A DNA stretch of 64,000 nt, from positions 1 to 64,000 of the forward strand of contig NZ_BAFZ01000063.1 of the NCBI RefSeq assembly GCF_000308575.1, in the 5' to 3' direction. The notes under the pieces were generated by a model. It was not told where the DNA came from and searched no databases. It was given only the letters and a program-made list of their open reading frames with translations. Numbering within the stretch: position 1 is the stretch's first letter; each line of letters begins with the position of its first letter. The DNA comes from Nocardia exalbida NBRC 100660. Lineage in GTDB: Bacteria > Actinomycetota > Actinomycetes > Mycobacteriales > Mycobacteriaceae. Made by a program: the position numbers and the translations under genes. Below, in pieces: positions 9,269-21,500 of the stretch.

Positions 9269-12200
9269 CCGCGGCTCGTTCTCTGCGTTTCTTCCTGCTG
9301 TTCTCCTCGGCCGCGGCGGTGGTCGGTTTGCCGGGGCAGTCCAGCTACGCCGCCGCCAACGCCTTCCTCGACGGTGTGGCCGAGTCACGCAGTGCGGCGG
9401 GTTCGCCCGCGCTGTCGATCGCGTGGGGTCCGTGGGCGGACACCGGGATGGTCGAGCGACTCGGCAGCGGCGCCGTTCAGCGGCTGGCCCGGCGCGGCTA
9501 CGGCATGCTGCGCCCTGAACAGGCCTTCGACACACTCGCCCACCTGCTCGGTTCGGTACCACCGGCGGCGGTCACCGTGCTGCCGCTCGCGCGGCCGGAG
9601 GCAGGCGGAGCCGACGTGCCGGACGTGCTGCGGGATTCGGTCGCGCCCACTGTCGCGGATGTCGACAACGTCCCCGCCGCAAGCGATCCGACTGCCGAGA
9701 TCGAGGCCCTGGTTCGGCGCTGCCTCGGCCTGGCACCCGGTGACGATCTCGATCGTCCGCTGCACGAACTGGGGCTGGATTCTGTTGCGGCCCTGGAGAT
9801 CCGCGACGAACTGTCCCGCCGCAGCGGTCACCGCCTGCCCGCGACGCTGGCGTTCGAGTACCCCACCCCGCGCGCAGTGGTCGGCCTGCTGGTGCGGCTC
9901 GGATCCGCTGCCGAGCCGTTCGTGCCGCCGTCGATCGAGAGCCATGGCGATTCCTCCGATCGAACGGCGGCGCGGACGCCCGCTCCTACGAGGCACAACG
10001 CGGATGCTTCGATCACACCGAACGGGGACCCTCGGCCGCAGACTGCCGACAACGGATTCGCAGCACGCACCGACGAGCCCGGCACCAACGGCCGCTCATT
10101 CGCCGACGACCGGCATCTCACACACCAGCCGCTCGATCAGCGCACAGCGGCCGACTCGTTCGCGACACCGACCGCAGTCGACCCGGCCACCGCCTCGGAT
10201 GCCTACCGCGACACCGGCGCGGTAGGGGATATCGCGATCGTGGGTGTCAGCGGCCGCTACCCGGGCGCCGACGGACTCGACGCGTATTGGCGGGTGCTGG
10301 TCGAGGGACGCGACTGCGTCACCGAGATCCCGCCGCAGCGCTGGGACCACACCCGCTATTTCGTTCCCGACCGGCACAACCCGTTCACCTCCTACACCAA
10401 GTGGGGCGGATTCCTCGACGACGTCGACTGTTTCGATCCGCTGTTCTTCGCCATCTCCCCGCGCGAGGCGGAAATCCTGGACCCGCAAGAGCGGCTGTTC
10501 CTGCAAACCGCCTGGGCCGCATTGGAAGACGCCGGGCATTCCCGCGCCGACCTGGCCCGCGGCGGCCTGCGCCCGGAGCAGGCCGGGGTGTTCGTCGGCG
10601 TCATGTGGGGGACCTACCAGATGTTCGGGGCCGAGGAGTCCCGGCTCGGGCGCGGCACGCTGCCCGGGTCGACGTTCTGGAGCATCCCCAACCGCGTCTC
10701 GCACGCCTTGGACTTCCAAGGGCCGAGCATGGCGGTGGACACGGCGTGCTCGTCCTCGCTCACCGCGCTGCACCTGGCCTGCCAGAGCATCCGCACCGGC
10801 GAATGCAGGCTGGCGGTGGTCGGCGGCGTCAATCTGTCCTTGCATCCCTACAAGTTCGTCGCGCTGAGCCAGGGGCAGTTCGCCTCCACCGACGGGCGCT
10901 GCCGCTCCTTCGGCGCGGGCGGCGACGGGTATGTGGCCAGTGAGGGCGTCGGGGCGATGGTGCTGCGGCCGCTGGCCGACGCCGAAGCCGACGGTGACAC
11001 CATCTACGGCGTCATCAAGGGCACCGCGATCAATCACGGCGGTCGCGTCAACGGGTTCACGGTGCCCAATCCCGACGTGCAGGCGGCGGTGATCCGCTCG
11101 GCGCTGCGCGCCGGTGGGGTCGACCCGGCATCGGTGTCCTACATCGAAGCCCACGGCACCGGCACCGCACTGGGTGATCCGATCGAAATCGCGGGATTGT
11201 CCAAGGTTTTCGGCGGCTCCGGTGTGTCCGAGCTACCGATCGGCTCGGTGAAGTCCAATGTCGGCCACCTCGAGGCGGCGGCCGGTGTCGCGGCCATGAC
11301 GAAGGTGCTGCTGCAACTGCGTCACCGGACCATCGTGCCGTCGTTGCACGCCACTCCGGCCAACCCGAACATCGACTTCGCGGCGACGCCGTTCCGGATT
11401 CCGGCCGAGCCGCTGCCGTGGCCCGGCGGGGATCCGGCGCGCCCGCGCCGGGCGACGGTGAGTTCGTTCGGAGCGGGCGGGGCCAACGCCAACGTGGTGA
11501 TCGAAGAGTACGTCGACCGCAGGCCGCCGACTCGGTTCAGCGGCGGGCAGGTCGTTCCGGTCTCGGCTCGCGACCGGGAGCGGCTGGTGGAGTACGTCGC
11601 CGCGCTGGACCGCTTCCTCGCCGCGCAACAACCGAACCTGGCCGATCTGGCCTACACGATGCAGGTGGGCCGTCAGGCGGGCAGCGCACGTGCCGCGTTC
11701 GTCGCCCGCGACATCGACCAGTTGCGCGCCGCCGTACGCGCCTGGGTCGACGACGCCCCCGGCGCCAGGTCGTGCCGGGATGCGGGGGAGGACTCCCGGA
11801 TCGCGCGCTGGCTCGACGGCGGTGACATCGATTGGGCCACCGTCCGCGATCCCGGACCTCGCCGTCGCATTCCCGCGCCGACCTATCCGTTCGCCCGGGA
11901 GCGATACTGGATTCCGGACGTCGCGCCGGTGCCCGGCTCCGCTTCCGCGCCGAGCCCGCAGACCGTGCCGGGCTCCGATTTCGTCACGAAGCCCACGCCC
12001 GGCCCGCCCTCGGCGTCCGAGCCGGACAGCGCATCGCCGCAACCCCTGTGGAGCCGAGGGTCCGCGCCCGGGCCCGTCACGGTGCCGCAGCCTGTGCTGG
12101 AGCGGGGATCCGCGTTCACGCCGGAGTCGCGGACACTCCCCGCATCGGCGCAACAGTCGGTGTCCGGGTCGGTTCCGGTGACGCCTGCGCAGAATGGCGG

Positions 12201-15200
12201 GTACGCGCCCGCGCCGGGGCTTGGACAGGGCCTGATGTGGCCTGTCCCGGAGTCGACGCCGCAAGCCGCGTCAGCGGAACGCCGATTGCTGGTTCCGGTG
12301 TGGCGAGAAGCTCCGCTCCCCAGCGGTGACCTGCGCGCCCGCCGTAGCTTGATCGTGTACGACGCACGTACTCCCCACCCTCTGGTGGAGGCTCTCGCCG
12401 CCGCTGCGGGCGATCGGGGCCGTCTGGTGCGCCTGTCGGACCTGCCGGGCGACCTGAATCGCGACGACTTCGACGCGGGCGCGGCTCTCGGCCGGGCGCT
12501 CGCGGCGCGCTACCCCGATACCGACTGTGTGCTCGACGTGTGCGATCTCGCTCCCGCAGCGGCAGGTAGGCCCACGGGTGATCTCGGCCGGATGGGGCTG
12601 TATCAAGGTGTGCTCGAGGCGCGCGCCGGTTCGCTCGCGCTGGTGCATGTTTGCGGCGGCCACGTCGGTGCCGACGGCCCGGAAGCCGCGCCGCTGGGCG
12701 GTCTGGTCGCCGCGCTCGCCGCGGAAATCCGTGACGTGCGCACGCGCAGCGTCCATGTGCTCGCCGAGCGAGCGGCGGTGTGCGCCGATCCCGCGCGATT
12801 GCTGGCGATCCTGGGCGCGGAGTGCGCCGCCACCGAGGACAGCTGCCCCCGGGTGCGGTATCGGGACGGAATCCGCGAAGCCGTCGAACTGGCGGACGCG
12901 TCCGCACGTGCGGGTCTCGTCGTCGATCCCGCCCGCACCTACGTGGTGACCGGCGGGACGCGCGGACTCGGCGCGGAGTTCGCGACGGCGCTGGTCGAGC
13001 GTGGGGCGCGCCGCTTGGCCGTGCTCGGCCGGGATCCGCTGCCGCCGGAACCGGAATGGGACCGCGCGGCCGCCGGATCCGGGCCGGTGGCGCAGAAGGT
13101 GCGGCGGTTGGTCGCGTTGCGTGACCGCGGCGTCGCGGTGCGGACCTACTTCGGCAGCCTCACCGACGAGACGGCGCTGTCGGGGTTCTTCGACCGGCTG
13201 CGGCGCGAGCTGGGTCCCATCGGTGGTGTGCTGCACTGCGCGGGAAGCGTTTCCGGCGAGAGTCCGGCGTTCGTGCGCAAGACCGGCCCCGCCATCGCGA
13301 CCGTGCTCGAACCCAAGCTGGCGGGTACGGCGGTCCTCGCCGACGTGCTGGCCGCCGACCGTCCGGACTTCTTCGTGTTGTTCTCGTCGGTGTCGGCCGT
13401 GCTGCCCGCCTTGGCGGTGGGTCTGTCGGATTACGCGATGGCCAACGCGCATCTGGACCGCTTCGCCGAAGCCCAGCACGCGCTGGGACGGCCCTATTTC
13501 CGGTCGGTGGAGTGGCCGTCGTTCCGTGGCACCGGGTTCGGTGAGGTGACCAGCGCGGCCTATCGGGCCACCGGCCTTCCGGCGCTCAGTGCCGCGGAGG
13601 GGTTCGAGCTGCTCGACGCGGTGCTCGGACTGCCCGCACCTGTCGTATTGCCGTATCACGGTGCGGCAGCGGATCTTTCGACACGCACCGGTCGGGCAGC
13701 GCCGGAAACGGCGGCCGCACCGGCTGCGCGGCCGGTGGCGGCGACCGGGTCCACCGAGGCGTATCAGGAGTTGCTCCGGATCTTCTCCGACGAATTGAAG
13801 CTGGCCCCGGCCCGTTTCGAGGGCGACAAACGGTTCGAGGAGTACGGCGCGGACTCGGTGCTGATCGCCTCGGCGGTGCGCCGGATCGAGCAGGTCGTCG
13901 GTCAGCCCTTCGACCCGGCGCTGGTGCTGGAATTCCCGACGCTCGACGAGCTGGCGAGTCTGTTGACCGAGCAGTATCCGGAACGCTTCGCGCCCGCACC
14001 GCCACCGGATTCGCCTGCCGACCCGCAGCGTCCGTCCAGCGCCCCACCGCAGACGGAGCAGCGCGGAAAGTCACGCCCCACCGCGGCCACCTGGGCTGCC
14101 GACGCACGCCGCGGCCGGGCAGCCGAGCCGATCGCCGTGATCGGCATCGGCTGCCGGCTGCCCGGCGGCGACACTCCGGAGGCGTTCTGGCGGCTGCTGG
14201 CCGCCGGTGCGTCCGGCATCCGCGAGGTCGACCCGGCTCGCTGGGATCCCGCCCGGTTCTACCGCCCGACCGGCGGGCCCGGGCTGACCAACAGCAAGTG
14301 GGGCGGGTTCGTCGACGGTGTCGATCTGTTCGATCCGGAGTACTTCGCGGTCACCGACGAACTCGCCTGGCAGATGGACCCGTTGCAGCGGCTGCTGCTC
14401 GAGACCTCGGTGCTGGCCACCACCGATGCCGGGTACCGGCGTGACGAGCTGGCGGGCAAGCGGGTCGGCGTCTACGCGGGCAGCCGGGCGGCGAACTACT
14501 TCAACCGGATTCCGGTGCCCGACCGGCACACCGTGATCGGTATCGGGCAGAACTTCATCGCCGCGCGCATCTCCGACTTCTTCGACTGGCACGCGGGCAA
14601 TGTCGTGCTCGACAGCGCGTGCTCGTCGTCGTTGTTGTCGGTGCATCTGGCCTGCCAGGCGCTGCGGTCGGGCGAGGTCGACGCGGCGCTGGCCGGTGGT
14701 GTGGAGGTGCTGCTCGACGAGATGCCGTTCGTCACCTTGTCGGCGGCGGGTGTGCTCTCGCCGCACGGGCGGTGCGCGACGTTCTCCGAGGACGCCGACG
14801 GTTTCGTCCCGGGCGAAGGTGCGGCGCTGCTGCTGCTCAAACGACTCGACGACGCCCTCGCCGACGGCGATCGGGTCTACGCGGTGCTGCGCGGCTCGGC
14901 GATCGGCAACGACGGGCACACCATGGGCATCACCACCCCGAACATGCGCGCGCAGATCGAGGTGGTCACCGCGGCGCTCGAGGCGGCGGGCATGTCGCCG
15001 GACGCGCTGTCGTATCTCGAGGCGCACGGCACCGGCACCATGATCGGCGACCCCATCGAACTGAAAGGGTTGGCGACCGTGCTGGGCGACCGCTCGCGGG
15101 GCCCGGAGCCGTGCGCGGTCGGCAGCGTGAAAACCAATATCGGCCATCTGCTGTCCGCGGCGGGCATCGCCGGGGCGGTCAAGACGATCCTCGCCGTGCA

Positions 15201-15564
15201 CCACGCGGCGCTGCCGCCGTCGCTGCACTGCGACAACCTCAATCCGCGTTTCAAGTTCACCGGTTCGCCGCTGCAGGTCAACCGGGAACTGCGCCCGTGG
15301 CGGCCGGCCGACGGCAGGCCCCGCGCGGCGGGCGTCAGCTCGTTCGGCTTCGGCGGCACCAATGCCCACCTCGTCATCGAACAGGCGCCCGACGGGCACC
15401 GGCCGACGCGCCATCCCCTGGATCCACCCGCCTTCCGCAAGAGGAGCTTCATGCTGCCGAAAACGGTTCCCAGCACATCGACGGAGCCCGCGCCGCGGAT
15501 CGTGGTCCCGATGACGCCGAGCGCACCCGCGCCGTCGTTCCTGCGGGTGGAGCCGCTGCGATGA
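9052..15564 (+). CDS. Continuation of the same modular PKS after the frameshift (KR-ACP-KS-KR-ACP-KS)
   Basis: This is the downstream half of the protein that begins outside the window; it has no convincing start of its own. Domains: rest of the KR to ~9500 (VLDDGVV, catalytic Ser/Tyr/Asn); ACP ~9690-9900 (LGLDSV); KS3 ~10225-11510 (Cys at 10747, EAHGTGT, SNVGH); AT-less post-KS linker to ~11930; low-complexity linker; structural KR half ~12290-12900 and KR ~12935-13600 (GGTRGLG, no LDD motif, Ser and Tyr present); ACP ~13755-13960 (YGADSV); KS4 ~14125-15390 (Cys at 14620, EAHGTGT, TNIGH). No AT follows KS3 or KS4, and their sequence style (for example SGRYPGADGLDAYW) is that of trans-AT ketosynthases. 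The protein ends right after KS4, and its matching DH-ACP-KR begins the next protein, so that module is split between polypeptides. The stop overlaps the next start as ATGA. Confidence 0.92.
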   Translation, partial: AGARIVVRSLDVADREAVSATLDWIDRELPPLAGVVHLAGVLDDGVVAEQTATRVGRVLAPKTFGAWHLHELTAARSLRFFLLFSSAAAVVGLPGQSSYAAANAFLDGVAESRSAAGSPALSIAWGPWADTGMVERLGSGAVQRLARRGYGMLRPEQAFDTLAHLLGSVPPAAVTVLPLARPEAGGADVPDVLRDSVAPTVADVDNVPAASDPTAEIEALVRRCLGLAPGDDLDRPLHELGLDSVAALEIRDELSRRSGHRLPATLAFEYPTPRAVVGLLVRLGSAAEPFVPPSIESHGDSSDRTAARTPAPTRHNADASITPNGDPRPQTADNGFAARTDEPGTNGRSFADDRHLTHQPLDQRTAADSFATPTAVDPATASDAYRDTGAVGDIAIVGVSGRYPGADGLDAYWRVLVEGRDCVTEIPPQRWDHTRYFVPDRHNPFTSYTKWGGFLDDVDCFDPLFFAISPREAEILDPQERLFLQTAWAALEDAGHSRADLARGGLRPEQAGVFVGVMWGTYQMFGAEESRLGRGTLPGSTFWSIPNRVSHALDFQGPSMAVDTACSSSLTALHLACQSIRTGECRLAVVGGVNLSLHPYKFVALSQGQFASTDGRCRSFGAGGDGYVASEGVGAMVLRPLADAEADGDTIYGVIKGTAINHGGRVNGFTVPNPDVQAAVIRSALRAGGVDPASVSYIEAHGTGTALGDPIEIAGLSKVFGGSGVSELPIGSVKSNVGHLEAAAGVAAMTKVLLQLRHRTIVPSLHATPANPNIDFAATPFRIPAEPLPWPGGDPARPRRATVSSFGAGGANANVVIEEYVDRRPPTRFSGGQVVPVSARDRERLVEYVAALDRFLAAQQPNLADLAYTMQVGRQAGSARAAFVARDIDQLRAAVRAWVDDAPGARSCRDAGEDSRIARWLDGGDIDWATVRDPGPRRRIPAPTYPFARERYWIPDVAPVPGSASAPSPQTVPGSDFVTKPTPGPPSASEPDSASPQPLWSRGSAPGPVTVPQPVLERGSAFTPESRTLPASAQQSVSGSVPVTPAQNGGYAPAPGLGQGLMWPVPESTPQAASAERRLLVPVWREAPLPSGDLRARRSLIVYDARTPHPLVEALAAAAGDRGRLVRLSDLPGDLNRDDFDAGAALGRALAARYPDTDCVLDVCDLAPAAAGRPTGDLGRMGLYQGVLEARAGSLALVHVCGGHVGADGPEAAPLGGLVAALAAEIRDVRTRSVHVLAERAAVCADPARLLAILGAECAATEDSCPRVRYRDGIREAVELADASARAGLVVDPARTYVVTGGTRGLGAEFATALVERGARRLAVLGRDPLPPEPEWDRAAAGSGPVAQKVRRLVALRDRGVAVRTYFGSLTDETALSGFFDRLRRELGPIGGVLHCAGSVSGESPAFVRKTGPAIATVLEPKLAGTAVLADVLAADRPDFFVLFSSVSAVLPALAVGLSDYAMANAHLDRFAEAQHALGRPYFRSVEWPSFRGTGFGEVTSAAYRATGLPALSAAEGFELLDAVLGLPAPVVLPYHGAAADLSTRTGRAAPETAAAPAARPVAATGSTEAYQELLRIFSDELKLAPARFEGDKRFEEYGADSVLIASAVRRIEQVVGQPFDPALVLEFPTLDELASLLTEQYPERFAPAPPPDSPADPQRPSSAPPQTEQRGKSRPTAATWAADARRGRAAEPIAVIGIGCRLPGGDTPEAFWRLLAAGASGIREVDPARWDPARFYRPTGGPGLTNSKWGGFVDGVDLFDPEYFAVTDELAWQMDPLQRLLLETSVLATTDAGYRRDELAGKRVGVYAGSRAANYFNRIPVPDRHTVIGIGQNFIAARISDFFDWHAGNVVLDSACSSSLLSVHLACQALRSGEVDAALAGGVEVLLDEMPFVTLSAAGVLSPHGRCATFSEDADGFVPGEGAALLLLKRLDDALADGDRVYAVLRGSAIGNDGHTMGITTPNMRAQIEVVTAALEAAGMSPDALSYLEAHGTGTMIGDPIELKGLATVLGDRSRGPEPCAVGSVKTNIGHLLSAAGIAGAVKTILAVHHAALPPSLHCDNLNPRFKFTGSPLQVNRELRPWRPADGRPRAAGVSSFGFGGTNAHLVIEQAPDGHRPTRHPLDPPAFRKRSFMLPKTVPSTSTEPAPRIVVPMTPSAPAPSFLRVEPLR

Positions 15565-18500
15565 GCGGAATCGACCTGGACAGCTTCGCCACCACTCTGC
15601 GAGCCGAGGACCCCGTGGTGCGTGACCACCGGGTGCACGGTGTCCGCATTCTGCCGGGCGTGGTGTATCTCGACATGATCCTGCGTGCGGCGATGGCCGC
15701 GGGGTACCGGCCCGGTGACCTGACGATCCGGGAGGCGTTGTTCCAGCGTCCGGTGGCCCTCGGTGACGACGGCGCCGTGCGCATCGCGTTCCGGGTCGAT
15801 CGCCCGTCCGGCCGCATCGCCATCGACGTGCAACGCTTGGACGCGGCGGGCCAGCCCGTCGGGCCGAGCGAGCCGGTCGCAGAATGTGTTGTGCTGCTCG
15901 CTGATTCGGCCATCGAACCACCCGGTATCGATGTGGCCGGGTTCCGGGCGTCGGCGCAGGCGCGCGGTATGGCCGAGATGTACGCCCAGAGCGGCAGCCG
16001 GGGTATCGAGCATCGCGACTTCATGCGCGCCACAGGACATTTCGACCGCCGCGACGACCTGGTCACCGCCACACTGGGTCTCGGCCCCGAGGCCGCCGCG
16101 CATCTGCCCGGATTCCTGCTGCATCCCACGTTCCTGGATGCCTCCACGATCGTGCCGTTCATCGACCCGCATCGCCTCGGCGTGGACGACGACAGCGCGT
16201 TCATCCCGATCTACTTCGGTGACGTGCGCGCTTGGCGGGCCACTCCCGAGGAGGTCTTCGTGCGGGCCACGGTCCGCGGCGGCGGGCACCGCGGAGACCT
16301 GCTCGAAGCCGAGGTAGCCCTCTACGACCGAGACGGATCGCCGGTGGTCGGATATCGGCTGACCTCCAAGCGGGTGCGGGGCAGCGCGGACATTCAGCGG
16401 TTGCTGACACCGCCGGAGTCGGCATCCCCGCCGCGACCGACCGCTTCCACCCCTGTGGCCGTTGCCTCCGGTGATCCGCGTGCGGTGATCAGCGCCGACT
16501 TGGCTGCTCTCGTCGCGGGCGAACTCGGCGCCGATCCCGCCGGCATCGCGACGGATGTGGGGTTCTATGAGCTTGGCTTGGATTCCGGGCGCCTGCTGCG
16601 GTTGACCGCGGAGCTGGAGGCGCGAGTCGGCGAGCCGCTCTATCCGACGCTGCTGTTCGAGTACCAGACCATCGAGGTGCTGGCCGGACATCTCGCCGAC
16701 ACCGTCGGCACGAATTACCGGCCCCGTGACGCCACAGCGCATCCCGCCGCCGGTACTGCCTTCGGGGAGCCCGTCGTGACCGGAACAGAATCCGTCGCGG
16801 ACGTGCGCACCGCCGAGCCGCCGACGGAAGCGGTCACAGCCGTCGCGGTTTCCGCAGGAGCGGACGAGCTGATCACCTTCGGATTCGACTGGGAACCCGA
16901 CGCCACCACGCATCCGCGTCGCGAACCGGAGGGGCTGCTCGTCTTCGACACCGCCGAGCACCCTTACCCGCACGACGAGGCCGTCACCGTCATCCGGGTC
17001 CGGCCGGGTCTCGAATTCGTCTCCGGTGCAGACGCTTTCGTCGTCGACCCGGCGAACTCGCAGCACATGCAGCTGCTGGTCGCACAGCTGACGGCACGGC
17101 GGCTGCGCTTCGACGCCGCGTTGTATCTGTGGCCCGAAGCGGCCACGGATCCGCAGACGTTGATCGAGCGGGTGTACCTGCCGCTGCGCGATCTACTGCG
17201 CGCGGCGGCGGGGGTGCCGCAGTCGCCGGTGCGCCGGGTGCTCGCTTTCACGCCTGCTACCCCCGCGGGTGAATCGAGTTGCGCACTCCTGGGCGGCTTG
17301 GCGCGCACGCTTCGGCTAGAGCAGCCGCAACCGCTTCTGCGTGCCGTGCAGCGCGACCCCGCCGAGGCGATCGGTGACCTCGTGGCCGCCGAGCTGGGCA
17401 TCGATGAACGCGATCCCGACACCGAGATCCGCTACCACGGCGGACGACGCCAGGTCCGCCGGGCACGCCTGCTCACCGACCCCATGCCGAGTTCCGGCGA
17501 CGCGGTGCTGCGCCCGGGATCGGTGGTCGTCGTCACCGGAGGCTTCGGTGGAATCGGGCAGCAGCTGTCTCGCCGCCTCGCCGGCGAGTACGGCGCCCGC
17601 CTGGTCCTGGTGTCGCGCCGTCCGCTCGACGCGGCGGCCGCCGGACTGCTCGGCGAACTCGCCGGCCTCGGCGCGGAAGCCGTTCATGTGCGCGCCGATG
17701 TGTCGGTGGCCGCGGACGCCGAACGCGTCGCCGCGATAGCCCACGCCACCTTCGGACCGGTCGATGTGCTCTACCACGGGGCGGGACAGTTGCGCGACGG
17801 GCTGCTGTCGAGCACCGGCCGCGACGACGCGCGATCCGTTCTGGCGCCGAAGGTCTACGGCGTCGAGCACCTGACGCGGGCGCTGCCGGAGGCCCGGCTG
17901 ACGGTGCTGTTCTCCTCGGTCTCTGCGGTGCTGGGCAATCCCGGGCAGGCCGATTACGCGGCGGCCAACCGCTATCTGGACGTCCTCGCCGAACAGCGCG
18001 ATCGGGCCGGAAGCCGGACGATCAGCGTCGACTGGCCGCTGTGGGCCGAGGGCGGCATGCGCCCGCCCGCCGAGCAGATCGCCGCGCTGCGGCGGGCCGG
18101 TGCCGGATTGCTGCCCACCGCGACCGGAATCGACCTGCTGTTGTCGTGTGCCACGCTCGACCGCGCGCAACTCGCGGCGGTATGGGGCGAGCCCGAAGCA
18201 CTGCGGGCACGACTACAACCGGCAGCCGCGTCCACCGCCCCTGCCGCCGAGCCCGTAGCGGGCGACGAGCACCGTGCGCCTGCCGAGGAACCCATCGCGA
18301 TCGTCGGCATCAGCGGCCGTTATCCGGACGCCGACGACATCGAGGAGTTCTGGCGCAATCTGCGCGACGGGCATGACGCGGTGCGCCCGGTCCCCGCCGA
18401 ACGCTGGTGGCTCACCGCCGTCCAGGGCACTCCCGGCGCGCCGCCGATGATCGGCGGATTCGTGCGCGACGTGGGCGGTTTCGACCCGCAGTTCTTCCGG

Positions 18501-21500
18501 ATCCCGCCCGTCCAGGCGCCGCTGCTGGACCCGCAGGAGCGTTTGTTCCTGCAGCAGGCGTACGCGGCGCTAGAGCACGCCGGCTACCACCACACCGATC
18601 CGGCCGTGCGGGCACGCCGCGTCGGTGTGTTCGTGGGCGCCACCTGGAGCGACTACCGGCTGCTCGGGGTCGCGGCCACCCGCGACGGCGATCCCGTCGC
18701 GGTGGCTTCCATCCCGTCGTCCATCGCCAACCGCACCTCCTACACCCTCGGCCTGCGCGGCCCGAGCCTCACCGTGGACACCGCGTGCTCGGCGTCGCTG
18801 ACCGCGTTGCATCTGGCGCGGCGCAGTCTGCTGGACGGTGAATGCGACGCGGCGATCGTGGGCGGGGTGAATCTGCTGCTGCACGAGGACAAGTTCCTGC
18901 TGCTGCACAGCCTGGGCATGATGTCCGACAGCGGCCGGTGCCGGCCCTTCTCCGCCGGCGCCGACGGCTATGTCCCCGGCGAGGGCGTCGGCGCGATGTA
19001 TCTGAAGCCGCTGTCGGCAGCCCGCGCCGACGGCGACACCATCCACGGCTTGATTCTCGGCAGCGCGGTCAACCACGGCGGGCAGACCTCGGGGTACAGC
19101 GTGCCGCATCCCGGAGCGCAAGCCGAGGTGATCGGCGAAGCCCTGCGCGCGGCCGGGGTCGACCCCGCCGCCATCGACTACCTCGAGGCGCACGGCACCG
19201 GAACACCGCTCGGCGATCCGATCGAAATCGCCGGGGTGGCTGCGGTGTTCGGCAGGTCCGGCGGCAGCGGTCGCTCCCGCGCGCTCGGGTCGACGAAGTC
19301 GAACATCGGCCATTTGGAAGCGGCCGCGGGCGTCGCGGGCCTGACCCGGGTGCTGTTGCAGATGCGCCACGGCCGAATCGCGCCGACGCCGCACGCCGCG
19401 CAGGCTGATCCGGCCATCGCGTTCGACTCGGTGCCGTTCCACCTGCCACGGGAATTGGAGGATTGGCCGCGCCGCACCGTCGACGGCGTCGCGGTGGCGC
19501 GGCACGCTGGCATCAGCGCGTTCGGCGCGGGCGGCGCCAACGCCCATGTGGTGCTCGCCGAATTCGTCGACGACCGGATCGCCCCGTCCGGGAGGGGGGA
19601 ACCCGAGATCTTCGTGCTCTCGGCGCGCACCCCGCAGCGGCTGCACCGCTACGCCGAGACCATGGCGCGGCACTTCCGCACCCTCGATCCCGCGGACTTC
19701 CTCGACGCGTTGCGCACCTTGCAGGTGGGCAGGCCCGCGCTGGCACACCGTCTCGCGGTGGTCGCCTCCTCCCCGGCGGAGGTGGCCGACGCACTCGACC
19801 GGTTCCGCACCGGCCAAATCGGTCCCGTGGTCACCGGAACCGTCGAAGCGCAAACCCAGCCGCCGCTCGCGCCGGCGACCGACGACCAGGAACTGGCCCT
19901 CCGGTGGGTCGCGGGCGCCGACATCGATTGGCGCGGGCGCGGCGGCCCGCGGCGCCGGATCCCGTTGCCCGGCTATCCGTTCGAGCGCACGGACTACTGG
20001 ATCATCGCGCCGCCGCGCTCGGGCTTCGACACCGCGGTGCGGCGATTCGAGGCGGCGCTGCAGCCCACCGGCATCGTGGAGCCCGGGAGAGCCGAACTCG
20101 GCCGTTACGCGGCGATGCTGCTGTTCGCCACCCTCACGGACATGGGACTCACTACGGGGGAGTGGACTCAGGAAGCCTTGGACGCGCGCCTGGGAGTGCG
20201 ACCGGGGTTCGATCGGCTGCGCACCAGCTGCCTGGACATCCTGCAACGACACGGGCTCGTGCGCCGGCACGACGACCGGATCGAGGTCCCCGGCCCGCCA
20301 CCCGGCACCGGCGGGATGCGCGCCGACCTGCTGGCCCGCTTCCCGGAAACCGCGCCCTACGTGGCATTGCTGGATGCCTGCCTCGCGGCGTATCCGCGCG
20401 TGCTGCGTGGGGAGCTGTCCGCGACGGAGGTGCTGTTCCCCGGCGGCGACCTCGCATTGGTGGGCGCGATCTATCGAGGCAACGCCGCCTACGACTTCAC
20501 CAACGGCCTACTCGCCGAATTGGTGTCGGCGGTCGGGCAGCGGCCCGGTGGCACGCGGCCGCTGCGGATAGTGGAAATCGGTGCGGGGACGGGCGGTTCC
20601 ACGCACGCGGTGCTCGACGCGCTCACCGCGCGCGGAATCGCGTTCCACTATCACTACACCGACGTCTCGCACAGTTTCCTCACGCACGGACGGCGCACCT
20701 TCGGCACGCGCGAGAACCTGCGTTTCGCGGTGCTGGATATCGACGCCGATCCGGTCACGCAGGGATTCTCCGCGCACGAAGCCGACTTGGTGCTGTGCGC
20801 CAACGTTCTGCATGCGACGCGGTCGATCGATGCGACCCTGCGCAACATCCGGCGGTTGCTGGCGCCCGGCGGTGTGCTCGCGTTCACCGAGGCGACCACG
20901 GACCTCGAGGTGCTGGCGCTGACCTTCGGGCTGCTGGAGGGCTGGCACGCCTACCGCGATCCGGAGGCGCGTATCCCGCACTCCCCGTTGCTGTCCGAGG
21001 CGCGATGGCAGGCCGCGCTGTCCGCGGCGGGATTCTCCGGAGTCCGTTCGTGGGGTCCCGGGCTGTCGGCGGACGAGGAGCCGAGTTTCCGGCTGCTGGC
21101 CGCGGTCAGCGCCACCGCGCAGGCCGCTCCCGCTGTCGCCGCACCGGCCACGACCGCGCAGCCCTCTCTCGCGGACACCGCCCGTCCGCCGCTCCCCCAG
21201 GAAGTGGCAGCCGAACCAGCTCCCGTCACGCAACACCACTTCGCGGCCGAACCGGCGGCCACCGCGCAACCCCGTTTCGCGGCGGCCGCTGAACCGGCCG
21301 CCATCCGGCAGGCCGAACCTTCGGTCGCCGCGCAACAGCTCGCCGCGGTGAGCGCATCCGCGCAGCCCGGCAATGCTGCGGCGCTGGAGGCCGAACTCGT
21401 CGCCATCGTCGCCGATGGACTGGGTGTGGCGCGCGGTGAGGTGCGTGCTGACTTGCCGTTGTCGGAGTACGGCGTCGATTCCATTCTGGCGGTGAAGATC

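Noticed and set aside
11458..11510. KS3 reads GANANVVIEE where most KS domains have NAHVVI.
   Set aside because: That His is not one of the catalytic residues; the Cys, EAHGTGT and SNVGH sites of KS3 are intact, so no loss of function is implied.
14619..15560. N-terminal extension of the terminal PKS frame back to 14619.
   Set aside because: This part is antiphase to the KS4 domain of the preceding gene and lacks any motif; the ATG at 15561 overlapping the stop begins the DH domain directly.
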